Shown: positions 13,701 to 24,299, numbered from the stretch's first letter. The stretch is DNA of 64,000 nucleotides from Enoplosus armatus (GCF_043641665.1 NC_092194.1:19767798-19831797), one strand, 5' to 3'. The notes: generated by a model not told the origin, from the letters alone. Translations and numbers: made by a program.

Positions 13701-15771
13701 AAGGACCTGATGTGTTTCGACAAAGAAAAAGGCACTGAGATAAGAATGATTCTAGAAGCTGTCGAAAGTCGAAAGTATCTGTAATGGTCTTGGTAAAAAA
13801 ATAAAAAATAAAAAGAACAACATGGCAGAGAGAAGTAACATCATGAAGAACACACTGCGCCAAACATCTAAGGTGGGCGTCAAACCCACTGTTTACCAAG
13901 GAAGACAAAATCAATGCCCTACCCACTGCGCCAAGAACTGCATCTCACTTTGGGCAGCAGCAGCAGGTCTAACAGGGTTCGGTGAACCTGTGGACTGTGT
14001 GAAGCCGTAAACTTTTGACTGGCAGGATCATGGGGATTTTCTCAGCCCAGTGACATGCCTTTACATGATAGTCTGTCAAAAAAATAAAATGCGCTTGACA
14101 TGTTTTATTAGTATTCTTAGTAGGTGAGCGGAGCACCCCCCAAATGTTTGCTTTTTATTTATAACAACTGCTTTCAGTTTCAGTTTAAGTCTAAGCTTAA
14201 CACTTTAGATTGTGTATGAAAGCTTTATTCTTGTGCTGCAGAGCCACTTTGTCACAGCTTTAGATTACCCCAAACACTATCACTTGCCAAAATCCCAATT
14301 AACTGTGGCTAATTAAACAAACGGACTCCTACTTTATCTCAACTTTACTTTTCTCATCTAAGAAGTAGAATCTGCTGACAAGGAGGAGATAAGCGGCGGA
14401 TCATGGGAGGATGGTACCTCTGCTGTCAAGAGATTAGCAATGTTCCCCTCATGTAATGTGATTTCTGTATGATGATAAATGGAAAGCAAATTAACTCAAC
14501 AGTGCAAACTGACGACTGAATGAGGAGAGAAGAAATCAGGAACAAGAACCCACAGAAACAAAGCAGACAGGAACCTTCCCCTCCACATCATACTTCTGAT
14601 AAACCCGAAACTCGCTTATTAAAATCACATAAACTGAACCTACTGCAGGTTTTAACTGCTCGGGATCTGTGGACTCAACTGTGGACACAACTTCCAACAA
14701 ACCCGCATAACAACGAAGCCATGCCCGGTCATGACATGTCCCTGCAGCGCAGGAGGACTCCTCATCATCGTCCCTCACAAACTTTCTGGTCGATGAAGTA
14801 GATCGCGTTTTGCCCCGACATGCCATGACGTTAGTCTACTTTCTAAAAACGTCCCCCTTTTTAATCAACAATACTAAGACTAGTAAGCAAAACAACCACA
14901 TGTAATACCTAAAAAAGCAGCTACTTCTAAATGGCCTCATGTTCCTGTCGCCTGTGTTTTTCAAACTCGAGTCGAAACTCCGCGACGAGTTCTCGCAGAC
15001 GAAGTCAAACCCGCTCGTCAACACGGTGTTTTTCATGTTTTGTGCCCTGACAGCTCGCTGACACCGCTCGACATTACTCCCACGAGGATTTATCAGGAAT
15101 ATAGGGAGATGAGCTGGGATATAACACGCGTTAACACGCGTTAACGCAGCGTTTATGAGTCCGCAACAAGTTTTGAGCGCAGTAGTGAGGCGGAGGAATA
15201 CTCAGCGTGCGTCCAAAGCACGAGACTGAACGTTAGCTGGCCGAGCACTCGGTGAATTTCATTGTTTTAATAGCTAACGTTAGCTAGCTAAAATAGACGT
15301 TCTGCCTTTTTATGCTTTAATTTTTTGTTGTTTATTTGTCATTTTGGAGGTCGTCCACATTTTGCAGGTGTTACATACGCATGTCATAATGAAAGTGTCC
15401 GATAATGGGTGTCTATCGGCTCGCTGTCCGCTAACCTTTGAGAATTTTTAAAACAAATATTACCTCGTCGGTCGGACGCTTCCGTTACTTTCTCCATGTG
15501 ACTCGTCGGCCTCCCCTGCCGAGCCATTCTCGTCGTCTTCCACGGTAACGTCTGCTACAATGACCGGAGCGCCTACGTTCTCCAAGCCCCGCTCCATGAC
15601 TCTTGCACCATCTTCCTCCGAGGTCGAACCTGAACCCCGGGTGGCGGACTGCGGCTCCCTCCCGATGGCGGAGCCCTGAGTTTGCAAAGTCCCAAATCCG
15701 ATGAGCGCTTTCAGCAACAGCAGGAGCACCAGGGAAATGCTCACGTTTCCAAAGTGAAGCCCCCTTTCCAT
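4287..15771 (-). CDS. eif2ak3: eif2ak3 (PERK) 5' part: exons 1 and 2, partial gene
   Basis: PERK is the ER-resident type I membrane kinase that phosphorylates eIF2-alpha when unfolded proteins accumulate. Only the first 146 codons are visible, as exon 1 (15464-15771) and exon 2 (4287-4416), on the minus strand. Exon 1 ends AG|GTAATA after two bases of an Arg codon. Exon 2 begins after CCACAG with the third base, so the frame runs on into [16 protein letters not shown], which closely matches the start of the vertebrate PERK luminal domain as I recall it. The exon 1 product has a Leu-rich signal peptide and an acidic stretch VTVEDDENG resembling mammalian PERK. Exon 2 ends in phase 0. No exon 3 was found between 1 and 4286, so the rest of the luminal domain, the membrane segment and the kinase should lie left of the window. 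The start is the Met at 15771, because the in-frame extension upstream offers only GTG. Confidence 0.93.
7256..7274 (+). promoter_or_regulatory. CCAAT/X-box module, copy 2
   Basis: ATTGG, two bases, then GTTGCTAAGCAG. The second part resembles an RFX X-box (palindromic ideal GTTGCTAAGCAAC). Copies with the same spacing occur at 9410 and 10425, and a divergent one at 1011. They lie in eif2ak3 intron 1. Function is inferred only from motif similarity and repetition. Confidence 0.4.
9410..9428 (+). promoter_or_regulatory. CCAAT/X-box module, copy 3
   Basis: ATTCG (one change from ATTGG), two bases, then GTTGCTAAGCAG. An intact ATTGG lies 34 bases further left at 9376. Confidence 0.35.
10425..10443 (+). 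promoter_or_regulatory. CCAAT/X-box module, copy 4
   Basis: ATTGG, two bases, then GTTGCTAAGCAG, with the same arrangement as the copy at 7256. The surroundings are GC-rich with a further ATTGG at 10396 and the G-rich tract to the right. Confidence 0.4.
10509..10567 (+). repeat. G-rich tract with quadruplex potential
   Basis: Eight or more runs of three to six G within 60 bp on the plus strand (GGGGGG, GGGGGGCGGGGGG, GGG, GGGGG, GGG, GGGGG) fit a G-quadruplex pattern. It follows the RFX/CCAAT module at 10425 and lies in eif2ak3 intron 1, on the strand opposite the gene. Confidence 0.7.
10688..10760 (+). repeat. (CA)n microsatellite with CG interruptions
   Basis: About 73 bp of alternating CA with several CG steps, all purine-pyrimidine alternation, a Z-DNA-prone composition. 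It lies in eif2ak3 intron 1 close to the G-rich tract. Confidence 0.9.
12750..12802. repeat. 12-bp minisatellite, about 4.3 copies
   Basis: The unit GTGTAAACAGTG is repeated four times without change from 12750 to 12797, followed by a partial copy that diverges to GTGTACATAG. It lies in eif2ak3 intron 1. Perfect identity between copies suggests recent expansion. Confidence 0.9.
13866..13936 (-). repeat. tRNA-like sequence (SINE head or tRNA pseudogene)
   Basis: Read on the minus strand it has a box-A-like GGCGCAGTGGGTAGGGC and a perfect T-arm, GTGGG-TTTGACG-CCCAC (13873-13889). The acceptor stem and anticodon arm do not pair well, so this is not a working tRNA. It is more likely a tRNA-derived SINE head or a degenerate tRNA copy in eif2ak3 intron 1. 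Confidence 0.45.
15464..15771 (-). CDS. eif2ak3: eif2ak3 exon 1: signal peptide and acidic N-terminal segment
   Basis: It encodes residues 1-102 plus two bases of codon 103. A hydrophobic core ([14 protein letters not shown]) within residues 8-25 is the ER signal peptide. Residues 35-100 are Ser/Glu/Gly-rich and low in complexity, as in this part of PERK in other vertebrates. The donor at 15463/15462 reads AG|GTAATA. The ATG context (CAAATGG) is moderate, with C at -3 and G at +4. A short out-of-frame upstream ATG overlaps this start (see findings). Confidence 0.9.
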
Positions 15772-15789
15772 TTGTAAGACTGGCACATT

Positions 15790-16400
15790 AGTGAAATATG
15801 AGATTTACATGCCACTGGCCTTGTAAATCTTAACATAAAAAAACTTAAAGTGCAAAAAACTGTGTAACTACAAAGAAAACTCCGTTGTGTCTTGCTAGAC
15901 GCCCTTTCAAATCTCTACTTTAAGTAAACATAAACAGCCACTGGGTCACCATGTTATTCCCTTTATACTTGACTCAAGACTTGCCTTGGTAACGCTATGT
16001 CCCGCCTTGTTTCTACACTAGGATTGGACAGTAAATCATGTTACCGCTTCTCATTGGGCTGTTTGCTGTCAATCACGCATACTCGCATACTAAGCAGAAT
16101 ACGATTGCGTCCGATATCTGTCACTCAAAGAGGCGGGATCAGAACGTTCCAGCCCCCCAAACAGTGCACTTCATTGGCTAATCCACTGTTTGTCAAAACG
16201 ACGCAGGCGCACTGGCGGCTGACACACAACGGGAGCAAAAGGTGACGCAAAAAAGTCCCCGATGGCGAATCCTGTAGCGGAAATATGATTGGTGGGATGT
16301 GTCGTTGTCTGGCCAATGAGAGAGACAATACGGATAAGCAGCAACACCATTGGTCGATTTCTGCCCTTCAGACGAAATGTAAGCACTAGATTCGATATTT
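15790..16400 (-). promoter_or_regulatory. eif2ak3 promoter region with a cluster of CCAAT boxes
   Basis: This is the DNA just upstream of eif2ak3 exon 1. Read on the gene strand it has CCAAT boxes (ATTGG on the plus strand) at 16023, 16053, 16173, 16288 and 16349, plus one in the opposite orientation at 16313. Six in about 330 bp is dense and suggests NF-Y control. I looked for the full ER-stress element (CCAAT, nine bases, CCACG) next to each box and did not see an intact one. The transcription start is not determined. Confidence 0.5.
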
Positions 16401-19400
16401 CAGCTGCCATTCATGAGTAGTTGTCAAGACAGTCGGTATGAAAGCATCAACGTGGCTGCAGCTGTACATAGGTACATTTCCTGTTCCTGATCACGAGTTA
16501 TGTCTTCTCATATTTGGCCAAACAAACTGAAGGCTATGACATAATGTCTATGTAAGACTTTGCGTTAAGGAATTTAGTTTTTTTTAAAAAGGAAGCTCAT
16601 CTTAAACTGCATGCCATCCACGAAGCTTTCAAGTGATGTTTTCATAAATATATATTATACATGGCAGTTACTTTAAACGTATCACAAAGCATTTGTAGCG
16701 GTACAGACAGTTGCTCAATGCGTGTAGCATATATTTTATAATGACTGTAGGTGGCATTTAAGGTCATTGTGAACCCCGTTTGCTGATAGGAGTGAACTTG
16801 CAGCAGATTTAAGCTGCTTGCTTTTCTAGCGCCCCCAAGTGGCCATAAAGGAGAACGGCACCTTCAACGTTTTCTTTCAACTGTCACCTTTTGATGGAAA
16901 ATACTGTCTCATCGTCCTTGACATGAAAACTTACAGCAAACAATACAGGCTTGTTTCATCCAAATTATGAAACATTTTCTCACTTACCTCCACTGATATT
17001 TACAAGGGACAGGGAAATAGTGAAATATCACAAGGAGTTGACATATATAATTGCCTGTTTTTGTCTGACTAACAGTCCAAAACTTAAAGATAGAGTTTAC
17101 CATCATAGAAGACAGCAAATATTCACATCTGCGAAGCTAGAAGCTGTGAATGTTTGACATTTTTTCCTAAAAAGAAAAAAAAAAGACAAACAATTATTGA
17201 TTATTGATGGAAATTTATTTTCTGTCGTTTCACTAATGGAATCATTATCATCACAAATTGTTTCTGCTTTAGTATCTAGTTTTGGAAGTCTGTGTACCAC
17301 CATATCAAGTCATTGACGGAAAGTCAACATTTCAGTTTTCACAGAATCATCAGAAGTAAAACGAGGAGGCATACTGTTCATTCTCATCATTTTGGTCTTG
17401 TATTGGTTGACAGAGAAAACAGTACCTTCACAGCAAAATCATTATCACAGTCCATTGGTAAAGAAAATAATAAAAGAAATGCTGGTGCAAAAATATCCAA
17501 CATAGTGTACAACTTGTACTGGACCCAAACTGGGTCACATATTCTCAGCTGAGTTAACGTCACTTTGTCTACACACCACTGAGGCTGATATATCCTAGAA
17601 AATCATCCACTTCCATTTGATTTATGAGTAGAATGACTAGAAATATTCTACTAGAATAGAATCAGATTGCCCGTACCTAATAACAGTGGCTTGTAGATAA
17701 ACATGTCATCCAACTGCATTTGCTTGATTGTAATAAATTACCCAGCCTTGATGTTCTGCTGAGTCTCTCAGAGCCGTACATACAAAAACAAACATACAAT
17801 AACAAAAAAAACAGGGTGTAAGGCATTGTGAGCCAAAATCACAATTTTCAAACAAATGATGGTTGTTCTGGACAGTAAAGAAACTTGCCTTAGTGTCAAG
17901 AAAGACAACTTGACTATTTGAATCTTTGAGAAAAGGAATGATGATGCTTCTGATTACTGTTTAAGGAGGAGGAGGAGGGGGGGGCATCAATTCAACAAGA
18001 GTACTGTGCTGTAGACTTGAGACACATTATCTCACCGACCCCTGCTGCACACTGAGCATAAGATCTTATACAACACCTTCAAAGCTGCACTATACTGGTT
18101 TGGGGTTTTTTCTCAATTAGAAATTCAATAAAGATAGGACCTTGTGAAACAAAGTGACCAAACATGACATATAATGATGTCTTTAACTACCACATTTGAT
18201 ATATTTATATAATGAAATATCTTTCCTAAAACCTGATGATACAGCTTTTAACAACATGTAGCACTGTTGCTGAGTGACAATGTGATCAGCTACAAGATCA
18301 ATGCATTTTGCTACAACTGAATATAAAACTGTTACTACTACTGCTTTGGCGTGCCAAGGCACATAGCATGCCCTTGTGGTGCTGTTGGGTCAGACTAGAG
18401 CTACATCAGTTCACCATTGTGACCACTTTATAGCATAAGCGCCCATTACCACTACCTCAAATTGTTTTACACGTCTTTCCATAGCTACATTTAAAATTAA
18501 GTTTATGGCACAAGACTTCCTGTGAGCAGACGGCTTATGTAAGGAATAAGAAATTGTAAAGTAAGTTATAGGCACAAAGAAAGAACCAACACCGTGGAAG
18601 GAGGTGCATGCATGAAAGTACCATGGGTGTAGCTTAATATACGTCTATGGAAAGTACACACTTTCAGTTGTTTGTTTTTTAATGCAACAGTGAGAGGCTG
18701 TGGCCTTCAACTCTGCTGATCTTCTGCTGTTGTAACTCTACAGGAACTGTTGTTGAAACTTGGAGGAAACCACAACAAACTTCCACTGTCTTCACTCAGT
18801 GCAGGAAACCAGATCATTGGTGCATGGCAACATATATATCACATGCTAAAATTCAACAGCCAAGGAGAATTACAGCTGAACTTCCACATCACGACCACAT
18901 ATCCCACCAGCCAGTGAATTCAACAACTGTGACTCTCAAGCGACAGAATGGAGCCGTTTCCAGGTTAAAATCCTGAAATGCACACGCTGTGTGGGTGTGG
19001 TTATACCTGTCTAACCTGTACAGTCGTCCAGAACACATCAACAAGTTAAACAACTTCAAAATTCCTAGTAAACAGGATGTACATTTGTTGACAAGGGCGG
19101 CTGCATGATTGAGATGATGAAAAATGTCCCAAAATGAAACAAGAGCTGCTGCGGGACACACAGGGACAGCAGACACGACAGAATAACACCAGGAGCTGCA
19201 GTGACATGGAGGCGCAAAAAAAGGACCGGTGACACCTGCATGTTTCAACAACAGGAAGTGCATGCTCTCACAGTGACAGGACGGTTTCACCTTGTCCTTC
19301 GGTTTGATGGTTCTCAACCCTTTTGCTACTCGTATTTTTCAAATAATCTGTTGACACGTCTGTTTGAATGCCAGCAGAATCTACATTATATCTATTACAG

Positions 19401-20250
19401 CCAACCTCTGTGCTATAACCAACATTGTATTCTCACAGTGTCACATGTCTTCTTAACACAATAACCAAATAATGGAAGCTTCATGGCGGCACCACAGGGT
19501 TTCCCTAAATTATCAACAATCTCATTAATTTGCTGTTTAAATTAGCATATTAATTAGGGGAAATTAATTTCATGAAAAAAGTATAACTTTCTTCTTTTTG
19601 TTGTAGTATACAGTTAGTATTACTCCCCCATTCTGTGATCTAATTAAACAAAAAGACTTCCAAGGCATATCAGCTTTCTGACTGCTTAGTGTCTTGACTG
19701 ATGGACTTTTGTTTGCAGCAGCTGACGACAATAGTTTGATGTCTGATTATGAGCTTTAAATGTAACTTTAACAGCCTCATTTCTTTTAGTAGGACTTAAA
19801 ATGTAATCTCAAGGCACACCTTAGTTTCATTCTGCAGCACCGCTGTCATTCCCCACACTGGTTGAGAACCACAGCTGTGCAGACATTCAGTCAAACCCGC
19901 TAATTACAGGCCAACATTCCCAGTGAGACCAGGCAGCCAAACTGAGCAACAATACAGACACAGACAAAAACGCTACGTATATCAGATGCACTTGATTTTA
20001 GTCATCAGGCACTTTAAAACTCGCAGAACCAGAAGCACCACCTGCAGGATGAGAAAAATCAAGTGATCCTCATTTGGATCTGGTTTTGAGATGTGTGAAA
20101 ACGTCCCTGCTACGGTTTTGTCCAGTTCTGCAGGAGGTGCAGCTCTGTCCAAACACAGCCTGAGACCGGGTGTAAATCATGAACACGGCACTTGCGGGAG
20201 AGGTGAGGTCATTCAAGAGGAGGTGAGAGACGGTGATTATGGCAAACTTC
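16401..20250. other. Intergenic DNA between rpia and eif2ak3
   Basis: AT-rich, with the hAT-like MITE at 19306. The 3' UTR of rpia must begin at its right end, but no signal could be assigned. Nothing else recognised. Confidence 0.5.
19306..19873. mobile_element. hAT-like MITE, about 570 bp
   Basis: The inverted ends contain GGTTCTCAACC (19309-19319) and GGTTGAGAACC (19860-19870). These resemble the CAGTGGTTCTCAA ends of Charlie-type hAT elements. The interior is AT-rich and non-coding. I could not match an 8-bp target duplication, so the copy is old. It lies between eif2ak3 and rpia. Confidence 0.5.
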
Positions 20251-20348
20251 TCAGTTGACTGGAGGATCCCGAACCTGCACGCTTCCATCCTCCATCCCGA
20301 AGTAGGCTCGCTCAGCCATGCCGACGAAAAGCCCCGTCTCCACCACAC
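20251..20348 (-). CDS. rpia: rpia exon 9, C-terminus and stop
   Basis: It encodes [20 protein letters not shown], then [11 protein letters not shown] and TGA at 20253-20251. Human RPIA ends similarly (FGMQDGSVNMREKPFC). No convincing polyadenylation signal could be chosen in the AT-rich DNA to the left. Confidence 0.95.
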
Positions 20349-23300
20349 CTGAGGAGGACACACAAGAGACACTGAGCGTTTTGATGGACAACAGTGGTCT
20401 TTAGTCCAATATTTCCTATTGCTTCCTATGGGAGGCTGTATGTGGTGATTGGTTGGTAGGTGAGCAGGAGACACCATCACTAAACCTAAACTGCACTTCA
20501 TGAACCGAGATCAGTCGCCTGTCGGCTCCTCACCTGGAATCATCTTGATCGCGGTGTTGACTTCCTTCCAGTTCTGAGCCTGCTCAAACTTCCAGTCCAG
20601 GATGAAGTTGCTGTTGTCAGTGACCACAGGACCCTGAGAGCCAGACAGACACAAGTCAGACCTCAGTCAGGTACCAGCATCATTCACAAGGCTCTTTATG
20701 CCCCAATCTAACTCAAAGTTTGTGTTAAGTGGTCAATCGTTTTTAGGACATGAATTAACAGTTATTAGCATTTCATTTGCTGACATACAAGCACTTCTGA
20801 AGTCTTTCCAACAGTCTTCTTTATCTTGACTAGGCAACGACTGAAACTCTTCAAAACTAAACTGCTGAACGGAGGTTTCCCAGTTTAAAAAGTGGAGTAG
20901 GAGGTAAATCATCACAGTACATGTGTAGGTTTCAAGTAATATCCGGCATTAAAAAAACGATGTAATGCTTATTAAATGTTTTAATTAACTAAGTGGTTTC
21001 TAACTGGTTTAGCTGCTCTGACCCTTTCTGGGAAGGTGACTTTAACTTTTTAGTGTCACCATGAAAAAGGTCTCACTACTGTATGAAAACAAAACATCCG
21101 AGCAGAGCTAGGAGTAAAACCATGAACAGTGACATCGCTGCTGTAACAGACGGAGAGCCGATAGGAAGACAGCAAAGACGAGACAAGTGTTGGACACAGA
21201 AGTAAGAGTCGAGCCAATCCTCCACTTACTGCTTTACTGACAGCCATCCGTAAGTTGGCCTCCCCTCCAAAGTGGTTGGCTATCGTCCTGGAGACAGGAA
21301 CGTACGCCATGGGGATCACCTCAATAGGAACTCCCTTCTTCCACTGCTGGCCCAGAGCCTTGGAGTCCTTCCTGGGAGGAGAAAACAGACTAAGAACCAA
21401 AGCTGGACACACATTTTAAGACACATCACATAGAGGCAGATTAAAGACCCTTTTTAGTAGATGTAGATGTGGGGAAATGTGTCATTAAAATATCTGAGAG
21501 GTAAAAGATAAATCTAGGAGAGGCAATGTTGTTTCTAGTGGTGTGAAAGCAGAGTAACAACATTCAACAAGTCACCCAAAGTCCAAATGGTTTCCTGTCG
21601 TGCTGAGTGACTCCAAAACCCTGAGGCACTGTCAACAAGCTCATCACATGCAACATATTTTTTATTAATGCTTTAGTTAATGCTACTAACTGGAGGTTAA
21701 GAAAAAACAAAACACACCACACAAACTTCATGATTTGCTTTGCTAATGCAGTCTTGTTCCACCTCTTGAGGCCGCAACCAGCTGGATTTCACAAATCTCC
21801 TCTCGAGGTAAACCAGCAAATACAAACCTGTAGTCAGCAATGACAACGAAATGTTTAGCACAGCCGGCAACGATTTTCTCCTGAGCCAGGCAGCCGCTGT
21901 GAGACAAAGAGAGGACGAGCGTGAGACAGAAATCACGGGAGACACTGGCTGTCGAGTTCTGCTGTCTGCGCTGAACTGTACTCACCCTCCACCTTTTATC
22001 AGCGTGAGATCTGCGTCCACTTCGTCTGCTCCGTCAATCGCCACATCCAGCTGTGAGAGAGGAAAGTAAAAATGACTTATTACACGAGCAGAAAACAAAG
22101 CAAAGGTACAACAAATAGACCCCTGAACAGTCAGCTCCACCATTCATGTTTGTTTTTTTTTGCAGTTGCATAATTTTCACAGCGCTCCAACTCAAGCTGA
22201 CAGGGTTTGAGGGCCAACATATTGTGGCCCTTCCTCATTTCCAAGGCTTTCAGATTCATTTGTAAAGAGCTCGTCGTACCTCCGGGTGCCTGTCCAGATC
22301 CGACAGCGTGAGGCCGTGCTGCAGGATCAGCTGACGGGCCTGTGGGAAGACGAGCCGAGAGAAAATGTGAGGAATCTTCTCTCGCAAGTCACGGTGAATC
22401 GATGTGTTCACAGGAAAAGAAAAGACGGTGTGTGTGGTAATGAATTGCAGTCAAAGCCGCAACGTTGCAGTACATGCTGTTGCCACATGCATCAAGCCGC
22501 CAGTATGAAAATAATTAGGAGTCATGTTGGTCTGTAAGTAAGACTAAATGTCTCAAACTAACCTGGAAAGAGGTGGGCACACACACAATGTTGAGTTTCT
22601 CCTGACGCACTCTCTCAGCTGGAATAAACAACACACAAAGTTAAAGAGGCATCGTGAGCGCGTTAACCTCAAGCATTGGTGATGAAAATCCAATTCTGCT
22701 GTATTTATTAAGAATTCCACTAATGATAAAGTAGAAAAACATGCAGTGAGACGAGTGAGACAACAGCTGTCTCATGAATTACATCTTAAATCTGTATTAT
22801 AATGATTCCACTCACCTAATCTGTCCACAGCATAGACAATGGTTGATCCGCTGCCCACTCCAACCACCTGGTTGTTCTACGAGAGACGGGAAAGAAGTCA
22901 AACTGATGCTTCATGTTAAAGCAGCTGCTACAAACAGATGGGAGCAGAAACCTGCCATATGCACTATGAACATATCGACGGTGAGCTCCTGTAAAAAAAG
23001 GACACAGTATCATCAGCAGCAGTTATTGTTGATCTAACCGATTGTATTCATGTGTTCAAGGTGTTTTGATTAACACTGACTCATACAGGAAAGACCATGA
23101 ACACAACATCTAGGTGAAACACACATATGCCACAGTCTCAATTAAAAAAGCGGAAATTATAAGCTTTTTCCTGATATTTGACACCAACAGACTGCAAGGA
23201 TGTTCATTTCATGAGCTAAGTGTGGGGATGTGGGAGGTTAAGTGTCCACTTCAAGCATCTGGAACAGGCAGATAAACTCCTGCTGTATCACCACAGTCTG

Positions 23301-23968
23301 TAAAAGACGAACTGCCACTTATTGTTCATTATTTATGTAGTGTTTCACAACAGCAGTGCAAAGTTATGTGAGCACCAGCTTCTGGTTTCAGGCTGCGCGT
23401 TTAAATCATGCATAACATGTTGGCTCTATCTAGTCCTGTTTGTCCATCAGTTAAAACCACACTGCTAACAGCTAACACATGCTGTAACATACGGCCAGTA
23501 TATTTAGTCCTAAAGCTCACTATCCGGGGACAAGCATGCATAACACTGAGCTAAGTCCCTTCCCAACCGCGCAAGTTAGATAACAGTAATAAGTTAGCAA
23601 GCTAGGCTACACGGCTTCCTATTTGTGCATTAGCTAACTTTGCTAGCGTTCAGCATCTGAGCAACTAGCTAGGAGTAGAAATGACCGTATTTTACCTGAG
23701 CAGGTGTAAACGACAAGCTAGCAGAGCGTGAACACACGTCGACACACTAGCTAACAGCGACCCTACGAGCAGTCCACTGTACCTGGACGTGGTTGTCCAC
23801 AGCGGCGTAGGCGGCCAGTTTCTTCGCCTCCTCTGCCATGTTCGCTCCGGTAAGACTGAACTGACCCACGTGTTTGTGGTGGCTCGGAGCCGCCAGCCTC
23901 CAGGATGCCGGAGAGACTGCTGATCCAGCTGCGAGGTTACGGAGGGAGACCCACCCCTGGAGTCTCAT
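20251..23968 (-). CDS. rpia: rpia, ribose-5-phosphate isomerase A, complete, 9 coding exons
   Basis: RPIA interconverts ribose-5-phosphate and ribulose-5-phosphate in the cytosolic non-oxidative pentose phosphate pathway. Exons on the minus strand: 23783-23968, 22816-22876, 22563-22618, 22280-22339, 21986-22050, 21828-21896, 21230-21371, 20534-20633 and 20251-20348. They join without a frame break into 278 codons plus TGA, and every intron is GT/AG. Residues Asp127, Asp130, Lys140 and Glu149 keep exactly the spacing of the E. coli RpiA catalytic residues (81, 84, 94, 103). The phosphate-binding GSGST is at 70-74. Two starts are possible: Met1 at 23968 (G at -3), giving a 43-residue N-terminal extension like the longer one in human RPIA, or Met44 at 23839 (MAEEAKK, stronger context AACATGG), giving the 235-residue core. 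The gene lies between eif2ak3 and slc4a11 on the same strand. Confidence 0.96.
20534..20633 (-). CDS. rpia: rpia exon 8
   Basis: It encodes [16 protein letters not shown] and on to [10 protein letters not shown], both hallmark RPIA segments. The acceptor is TCTCAG and the donor G|GTGAGG, phase 0 to phase 1. Confidence 0.95.
21230..21371 (-). CDS. rpia: rpia exon 7
   Basis: This is the longest internal exon (142 bp). It encodes [20 protein letters not shown], then MAYVPVSR and [14 protein letters not shown]. The acceptor is CTCCCAG and the donor GCA|GTAAGT, leaving phase 0. Confidence 0.95.
21828..21896 (-). CDS. rpia: rpia exon 6: catalytic Glu
   Basis: It encodes [19 protein letters not shown] and IADY. 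Glu149 of QEK is the general base by homology to E. coli Glu103. The acceptor is CTCACAG and the donor AG|GTTTGT, phase 2 to phase 2. Confidence 0.94.
21986..22050 (-). CDS. rpia: rpia exon 5: catalytic Asp pair and Lys
   Basis: It encodes [20 protein letters not shown] and on to the glycine run. Asp127 and Asp130 of IDGAD, and Lys140, align with E. coli RpiA Asp81, Asp84 and Lys94. The donor splits a Gly codon (GG|GTGAGT). Confidence 0.95.
22280..22339 (-). CDS. rpia: rpia exon 4
   Basis: This 60-bp exon encodes [20 protein letters not shown]. The acceptor is CCCACAG and the donor GAG|GTACGA, with both ends in phase 0. Confidence 0.93.
22563..22618 (-). CDS. rpia: rpia exon 3
   Basis: This 56-bp exon encodes [19 protein letters not shown], matching the vertebrate AERV...VCIPTSFQ segment. 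The acceptor is ATTCCAG and the donor CAG|GTTAGT, phase 1 to phase 0. Confidence 0.93.
22816..22876 (-). CDS. rpia: rpia exon 2: GSGST phosphate-binding loop
   Basis: This 61-bp exon encodes [20 protein letters not shown]. The GSGST loop binds the sugar phosphate in this family. The acceptor is TCGTAG and the donor G|GTGAGT, phase 0 to phase 1. Confidence 0.93.
23783..23968 (-). CDS. rpia: rpia exon 1
   Basis: It encodes residues 1-62. The first 43 ([15 protein letters not shown]...) are poorly conserved. [19 protein letters not shown] begins the conserved core and matches the vertebrate AEEAKKLA...AVENHV segment. The donor is CAG|GTACAG, phase 0. The frame stays open upstream through a (GACA)n repeat but without an ATG, so I begin at 23968. 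Confidence 0.85.
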
Positions 23969-24200
23969 GGCCCGGCCCACAAGACACAGAGGCAGGCCCA
24001 CAGAGAGACAGACAGACAGACAGACAGACAGGTGTCCTCTGCACCAGGAAGTCAAGAGCGCTGTTTTAACTCTTTGCTTTTAGTCCTGTTTGACAGCTGC
24101 TCACCTGTCCTGCGTCCTCTCAAGTAACTTAAAAGAGATCTGCGCTCATCTGCGCAGGTGCGGCGCAGCAGCGACACCAGGCGGTACAAACAGAGGCTCA
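23840..24200 (-). promoter_or_regulatory. rpia 5' flank with an NRF1-like GC palindrome
   Basis: This region lies upstream of the conserved rpia core start and overlaps the 5' part of exon 1. It is GC-rich. Around 24148-24168 it carries TGCGCAGGTGCGGCGCAG, two GCGCA-type half-sites resembling a nuclear respiratory factor 1 site. A (GACA)n tract (24007-24030) sits in the presumed 5' UTR. The transcription start is inferred only from position. Confidence 0.35.
24007..24030 (+). repeat. (GACA)6 microsatellite
   Basis: Six GACA units just upstream of the rpia start. On the gene strand they keep a frame open (SVCLSVCLSV) that extends rpia without an ATG. Confidence 0.9.
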
Positions 24201-24299
24201 CCTGTTTGTTATGGTGTCACTTAGAAAATAGTTTTTGTGTAATGTGTCTAGTAGTTACAAACCACAATACATCTTCCTGCTGATGAGGATTTGCATACA

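Larger units (their letters stand above)
4417..15463 (-). other. eif2ak3 intron 1
   Basis: This 11-kb intron holds the CCAAT/X-box modules (7256, 9410, 10425), a (TC)n tract at 9504-9523, the G-rich tract, the (CA)n at 10688, the minisatellite at 12750 and the tRNA-like sequence at 13866. Local GC-rich islands occur around 7200-7350, 8050-8400, 9340-9440 and 10350-10600. Close to exon 1, around 15122-15145, ACGCGTTAAC is tandemly repeated. Confidence 0.7.

Noticed and set aside
13866..13936. Functional tRNA gene
   Set aside because: The T-arm is perfect, but the acceptor stem does not pair and no clean anticodon loop can be drawn.
15772..15786. Five-codon N-terminal extension of PERK
   Set aside because: It starts with GTG rather than ATG. 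The ATG at 15771 gives the MER start seen in PERK from other vertebrates.
23969..24055. Longer rpia N-terminus through the (GACA)n repeat
   Set aside because: The frame is open but has no ATG; the first codon of the open stretch is TTG.
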